A DNA stretch of 9,666 bases from assembly GCA_002315765.1 (NCBI GenBank), contig DCIE01000075.1, positions 1-9,666 of the forward strand, in the 5' to 3' direction. This DNA is from Ruminococcaceae bacterium UBA1734 (GTDB lineage Bacteria > Bacillota > Clostridia > Oscillospirales > Acutalibacteraceae). The translations under genes were made by a program, and so were the position numbers. The notes under the pieces are model-generated. The model was not told the DNA's origin, did not search any database, and saw nothing but the letters and a program-made list of their open reading frames with translations. Positions 6,658 through 9,666 of this stretch are shown one piece after another. How positions within the stretch are numbered: the first letter of the stretch is position 1; the number at the start of each line of letters is the position of its first letter.

Positions 6658-7440
6658 ATGTTTGGAGAAATAATTTTACCTGCAATAATTGTTGTTGCAA
6701 TCGGACTTATTGCAGGACTCGGACTGGCCCTTGCCTCTAAATTTATGGCAGTGCCTACCGATGAAAAGCAAGAAAAGATAAGAGAATGTTTACCGGGCGC
6801 TAATTGCGGCGCTTGTGGATATTCCGGTTGCGATGGATATGCCGAGGCTGTTGCCAAGGGTGAAGCCGAGCCGAATAAATGTGCTCCCGGCGGAAGCTCG
6901 GTTGCGACACAGCTTGCCGAGGTGCTGGGAGTAGAGGTTGACACCAATCCGAAAATCGCCTTTGTGGCTTGTAACGGAAACGGCAATATTTCAAAATCGA
7001 AATATGCTTATAGCGGAATGATGTCCTGCGCTGCGGCAAATCTCGTGTTCGGCGGACCTAAGGAATGTGAGTACGGCTGTATCGGATTTGGGGATTGTTA
7101 TAATGCCTGTCCCTTCGGAGCCATTACAATGAAGGACGGAAAGCCGATTATTTGTGAGGAATTATGCTTGGGCTGTGGAAAATGCGCCGGCGTATGCCCC
7201 AAGTCGGTTATAAAAATCCTGCCGAAAAACAGTAAAATCAAGGTTGCCTGTTCAAATAAGCAAAAGGGAGCTCCGGTTGTAAAAATGTGCGGAGTGTCCT
7301 GTATTGCCTGTGGGCTGTGCGAAAAAAGTTGTCCTTCCGGCGCCGTAAAGATTGTGGATAACTTGGCGGTTATCGACTATAATCTTTGTACTTCCTGCGG
7401 AAAATGTAAAGAGGTATGTAAACGGAAGGTAATAGTTTGA
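6658..7440 (+). CDS. rnfB: Rnf complex subunit B (ferredoxin-interacting Fe-S subunit)
   Basis: 260 residues. A membrane anchor (about 5-27) is followed by the RnfB-type Fe-S domain, C50-x2-C53-x4-C58-x16-C75, within the family signature beginning CLPGANCGACG. Four further 4Fe-4S motifs follow: C137-x3-C141-x5-C147-x3-C151; C170-x2-C173-x2-C176-x3-C180; C215-x2-C218-x2-C221-x3-C225; and C244-x2-C247-x2-C250-x3-C254. RnfB is the cytoplasmic entry point for electrons from reduced ferredoxin. Five cluster motifs fit the extended RnfB of Clostridia. The final cysteine is followed by Lys instead of the usual Pro, and the protein ends six residues later. TAGGAGG lies seven bases before the ATG. Last gene of the operon, followed by the terminator at 7498-7540. 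Confidence 0.97.
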   Translation: MFGEIILPAIIVVAIGLIAGLGLALASKFMAVPTDEKQEKIRECLPGANCGACGYSGCDGYAEAVAKGEAEPNKCAPGGSSVATQLAEVLGVEVDTNPKIAFVACNGNGNISKSKYAYSGMMSCAAANLVFGGPKECEYGCIGFGDCYNACPFGAITMKDGKPIICEELCLGCGKCAGVCPKSVIKILPKNSKIKVACSNKQKGAPVVKMCGVSCIACGLCEKSCPSGAVKIVDNLAVIDYNLCTSCGKCKEVCKRKVIV

Positions 7441-7497
7441 TTTAATAGTGTTAATCGGCATAATATACCACAATATATAGGGTGGATATAAAAAACG

Positions 7498-7540
7498 AGA
7501 GTTCTTTTTGTGCAGTATAACGCATAAAGGGAACTCTTTT
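7498..7540 (+). terminator. Terminator of the rnf operon
   Basis: A 16-bp stem pairs AGAGTTCTTTTTGTGC (7498-7513) with GCATAAAGGGAACTCT (7522-7537), including three G-U pairs, around an 8-nt loop. Only a short T run follows. It lies about 57 bases after the rnfB stop and is the only stable hairpin there. The weak T tract suggests some read-through is possible. Confidence 0.75.
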
Positions 7541-7648
7541 GTAAACCTTGACATTAAAATCGGGGGGTATCTTGTGCAAAACTTACAGTAATATGCAAAA
7601 AAGTAAAAAAATTCTATGTTTAGGCGACAAAAAAATAAAAAAAAGACC

Positions 7649-7677
7649 TTGCAATTTTAAAAGATGGGTGATATAAT
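7649..7677 (+). promoter_or_regulatory. Strong extended -10 promoter of the Cys/His-repeat gene
   Basis: The -35 TTGCAA (7649-7654) and perfect -10 TATAAT (7672-7677) are 17 bases apart, and TG at 7669-7670 makes an extended -10 (TGATATAAT). An A-rich run precedes the -35. Predicted start is near 7684. Confidence 0.88.
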
Positions 7678-7683
7678 TAAGAA

Positions 7684-7699
7684 AACCACGAGTGTGGTT
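7684..7699 (+). promoter_or_regulatory. Stem-loop at the predicted 5' end of the mRNA
   Basis: AACCAC (7684-7689) pairs with GTGGTT (7694-7699) around a GAGT loop. The stem begins at the predicted transcription start, the position where 5' stem-loops are known to protect some bacterial mRNAs. No T tract follows directly, so it is not a terminator. Confidence 0.55.
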
Positions 7700-7724
7700 A
7701 TCTTTGGCGACCTTATTTTTTTCC

Positions 7725-7742
7725 TGATGTCGGATGACATCG
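7725..7742 (+). promoter_or_regulatory. Second leader stem-loop
   Basis: GATGTC (7726-7731) pairs with GACATC (7736-7741) around GGAT, with a U-G pair outside. It lies 28 bases before the AGGAG site (7770-7774) and does not block it. Its role is unknown, and I recognise no riboswitch class. Confidence 0.4.
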
Positions 7743-7780
7743 CACAAAAAATTTGGGTTAAACCCGGATAGGAGAAATTT

Positions 7781-9666
7781 ATGAAAAAGTTTTCAAAACT
7801 ACTTGCCGTAGTACTTGCTATTGCTGTTGTCATTTGCCCGATGATGTCAGTTGTTGCAAACGCTACCGGCACACCGAGTGGTACTTACAAGATTGAGACT
7901 GTTTCCGGCAGTAGCACCGATCTTAAGCTTACCATTCATTCAAATGACGGTTTCCTTGTATATCAAGCAACCGTAGGCTTTAATAGCACTTCGGCTTTTG
8001 ATGCAACCTATAGCTCAAACGGTTACACAAACGGCTTGAAGGTTATCAGCTACACACTTAAGTCAGTTGAAGCAGACGAATACAATGCTCCTGCAATTTC
8101 TTCACAGAAAGATGCAACAAGCGGTGCTGTAACCTTCTTGGTTCAAGCAGCCGATAGCGAAAACCTCGATATGTACACAGAGGTTGTTGTTGGTATCCGT
8201 GTTGCTTCCGGTTCGCAGGCTTCCCTTACAAAGGTACAGGCTGCTGACGACGGCGCAGAAATCACAGAGGATTCTTCATTGTTAGACTTCCCTGCTGCAG
8301 GTGCCGACGGTACTATCGACACAAGCTCTTCTGAATATAATTCAGCAGATGCTTCATCTACCGCACATGTTCACAACGCAAACAATTCTACAGCAACTGA
8401 AGCTTACTTAAAGACAGCTGCTACTTGTACAGCACAGGCTGTTTATTACAAGTCATGTTCTGTCTGCGGTGCCGCTTCTACCGATACATTTTCATCCGGT
8501 GAAATGGCTGCTCATACACCTGACCACACCAAGACAAATGTAAAGAGCCCTGCTTCTTGTACAGCTGATGCTGTATATTGGGATGAATGTTCTGTTTGTC
8601 ATGCCCAGTTAACTACATATTGGACAGACACTAATTCTAAACTCGGCCATAGCATGACCGAGCACGCAGCTCAGAGTGCTTCATGTACTGCTGCCGGTAA
8701 TACTCTTTATTATTCTTGTAGCAGATGTAATAAGTACTTCGGTGATAATGCCGGTGTAAATGAAGTTGCCGAAAATTCTTGGGTTCTTGCCAAGACAGCA
8801 CATACACCATCCAACACTACTAAGTATGTAAAGACTGCCGCTACTTGTAAAGATGATGCAGTTTACTATCAAGAGTGCGCTGACTGTGGTGTACAGTTAA
8901 CAGGCACATGGACCGACACAGGTTCACATTCAAGCGTAGCTCATACTTGGGGCAGTTATTCATCCAACGGCGATGCTACATGTACTGCTGACGGTACAAA
9001 GACACGCACATGTTCTGTATGTTCAGCTCAGGATACTGTAACTGATACAGGTTCTAAGATTGCTCATACATTCAATCAGACAACAGTTAAGAACGATTCA
9101 ACTCGTGTAGCTGCTGCTACATGTCATACTTATGCTAAGTACTACAAGACTTGCTCTTGCGGTGCTGTAAGCACAGCTGACGCTGATATCTATGAAGATA
9201 CTGCTGCCGGCTACAATGCTTCTGCTCATGACGGTTCTTTAGGCGCATGGCAGACAAACGGCACACAACACTGGCAAGTATGGGGCTGCTGCCAAGCAGA
9301 AGCTAATAAGGCTAACCACTCCGGCGGTACTGCTACATGTACAGCAAAGGCTGTATGTACAGTATGTTCTGCTGAATATGGCAACAAGCTTGACCATACA
9401 TTTACAGCAGAAAGCACTTCTGTAAGAACCGCTGCTACATGTGCTGCTAAGCAGACAAATTGGTACAAGTGTGCTAACTGTACTGCTATCAGTGATTCCC
9501 TTTACTATGAAGTAGGCGAAAAGGCTGCTCATACTTGGAACTACACATCAAATAGCAACGGTACACATAACGCAACATGTACAAACGCTTGCAACTGTGG
9601 CGAAACAATCACAAACGAAGCTTGTGATACTAACGGCACAGCCGGCGCTTGCTCAAAGTGCGGATA
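7781..9666 (+). CDS. Exported Cys/His-repeat protein (3' end beyond window)
   Basis: An open frame of 628 codons runs off the window without a stop. The ATG follows AGGAG by six bases. Residues 1-28 are a signal peptide (MKKFSK start, hydrophobic core, likely cut after ANA). Residues about 35-145 form a unique, probably beta-rich domain without cysteines; it may be cohesin-like but I cannot confirm this. A Ser/Ala/Asp-rich linker follows (about 175-205). From residue 207 onward about ten modules of 34-55 residues repeat the pattern C-x9-C-x2-C and then a His, often in AHT (for example C216/C226/C229/H245, C260/C270/C273/H290, C554/C564/C567/H584). There are 32 cysteines after the signal peptide. 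The ligands suggest zinc or another metal, or structural thiols; this is inference. Codon use (GCT, ACA, TGT, GGT rich) differs from the rnf genes and, with the strong promoter, suggests high expression. Function is unknown; a cell-surface or matrix protein is likely. Confidence 0.85.
   Translation, partial: MKKFSKLLAVVLAIAVVICPMMSVVANATGTPSGTYKIETVSGSSTDLKLTIHSNDGFLVYQATVGFNSTSAFDATYSSNGYTNGLKVISYTLKSVEADEYNAPAISSQKDATSGAVTFLVQAADSENLDMYTEVVVGIRVASGSQASLTKVQAADDGAEITEDSSLLDFPAAGADGTIDTSSSEYNSADASSTAHVHNANNSTATEAYLKTAATCTAQAVYYKSCSVCGAASTDTFSSGEMAAHTPDHTKTNVKSPASCTADAVYWDECSVCHAQLTTYWTDTNSKLGHSMTEHAAQSASCTAAGNTLYYSCSRCNKYFGDNAGVNEVAENSWVLAKTAHTPSNTTKYVKTAATCKDDAVYYQECADCGVQLTGTWTDTGSHSSVAHTWGSYSSNGDATCTADGTKTRTCSVCSAQDTVTDTGSKIAHTFNQTTVKNDSTRVAAATCHTYAKYYKTCSCGAVSTADADIYEDTAAGYNASAHDGSLGAWQTNGTQHWQVWGCCQAEANKANHSGGTATCTAKAVCTVCSAEYGNKLDHTFTAESTSVRTAATCAAKQTNWYKCANCTAISDSLYYEVGEKAAHTWNYTSNSNGTHNATCTNACNCGETITNEACDTNGTAGACSKCG
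8399..9664 (+). repeat. Array of extracellular Cys/His modules
   Basis: Protein-level tandem modules begin with an (A)ATC-T-A-x-A-x-Y pattern, then CSxCG, then AHT. First cysteines sit at residues 216, 260, 302, 356, 401, 448, 520, 554 and 600, with a degenerate unit near 503 and another starting near 615. Spacing varies (34-55 residues), and one unit has C-x-C in place of C-x2-C (C458/C460). DNA identity between units is partial, so this is not a simple recent DNA duplication. The array continues beyond the window. Confidence 0.85.

Larger units (their letters stand above)
7441..7780 (+). other. Intergenic region between rnfB and the Cys/His-repeat gene
   Basis: These 340 bases hold no supported gene. 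In order they contain about 55 bases of AT-rich DNA, the rnf terminator hairpin, a featureless A-rich stretch (about 7541-7648, possibly acting as an UP-element near its end), a strong promoter (7649-7677), and a leader of about 97 nt with two short stem-loops and a ribosome binding site. Confidence 0.7.

Noticed and set aside
6651..6986. 111-codon minus-strand open frame opposite rnfB
   Set aside because: It is antisense to the conserved N-terminal Fe-S domain of RnfB and its composition is explained by that gene.
7548..7573. TTGACA at 7548-7553 as an alternative promoter
   Set aside because: No acceptable -10 lies 16-18 bases downstream; the nearest, TATCTT, is only 14 bases away, while the promoter at 7649-7677 is near consensus.
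7572..7589. Second Rex-like site (TTGTGCAAAACTTACAG)
   Set aside because: The arms are one base short of the 18-bp spacing and the right arm ends ACAG, so it is not a credible match.
7593..7676. 27-codon open frame between rnfB and the repeat gene
   Set aside because: It has no ribosome binding site, is Lys-rich from A runs, and overlaps the promoter.
7684..7770. Riboswitch (for example cyclic-di-GMP type) in the repeat gene leader
   Set aside because: Only two simple short hairpins are present; I find no conserved aptamer core and no terminator or occluding stem that could switch.
9226..9532. Two overlapping minus-strand frames opposite the Cys/His-repeat gene
   Set aside because: They are rich in Cys and Ser only because they mirror the repetitive + strand codons; the + strand frame is open throughout and has a signal peptide and start signals.
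8399..9666. CRISPR or satellite DNA because of repeated TGT/GCT-rich words
   Set aside because: The repeats are protein-level modules of uneven length in one open frame, without identical DNA repeats or unique spacers.

Overview
The window looks like chromosome of a low-to-moderate GC, strictly anaerobic Gram-positive bacterium of the class Clostridia, probably a gut Oscillospiraceae/Ruminococcaceae-type species. The signs are strong AGGAGG-type ribosome binding sites, an rnfCDGEAB operon in the order usual for Clostridia, and two exported proteins of kinds common in gut Clostridia (a BspA-like leucine-rich-repeat protein and a Cys/His-repeat protein). Everything real is on the + strand; I could not assign a species.

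Layout. Bases 1-113 are the 3' end of a 23S rRNA gene. A short spacer follows, with a clear intrinsic terminator (185-217) but no 5S rRNA gene. A TTGACA/TATTAT promoter directly behind the terminator drives a secreted LRR protein (281-2362) that ends in Cys/His modules and a Lys-rich, fibronectin-III-like tail; it has its own terminator (2376-2409). A second promoter (2457-2485) starts the six-gene rnf operon (2518-7440), whose genes overlap or lie 3 bases apart, closed by a hairpin terminator (7498-7540). A 340-base intergenic region then holds a very strong extended -10 promoter and a structured leader for a second exported protein (7781 to the window end, incomplete), made mostly of repeated Cys/His modules.

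How the genes work together. The rnf genes encode a complete six-subunit membrane complex that couples electron transfer between reduced ferredoxin and NAD+ to movement of Na+ or H+. All expected cofactor sites are visible: the RnfC glycine-rich motif and two 4Fe-4S sites, candidate FMN-threonines in RnfD and RnfG, paired membrane cysteines in RnfA and RnfE, and five 4Fe-4S motifs in RnfB. The two exported proteins have their own promoters and are probably neighbours rather than Rnf partners, although they share the same kind of extracellular Cys/His module.

The points most worth a second look are the Cys/His repeat protein and its expression signals, the four-cysteine tail on RnfE, the identical 8-base overlaps at three rnf junctions, and the missing 5S gene.
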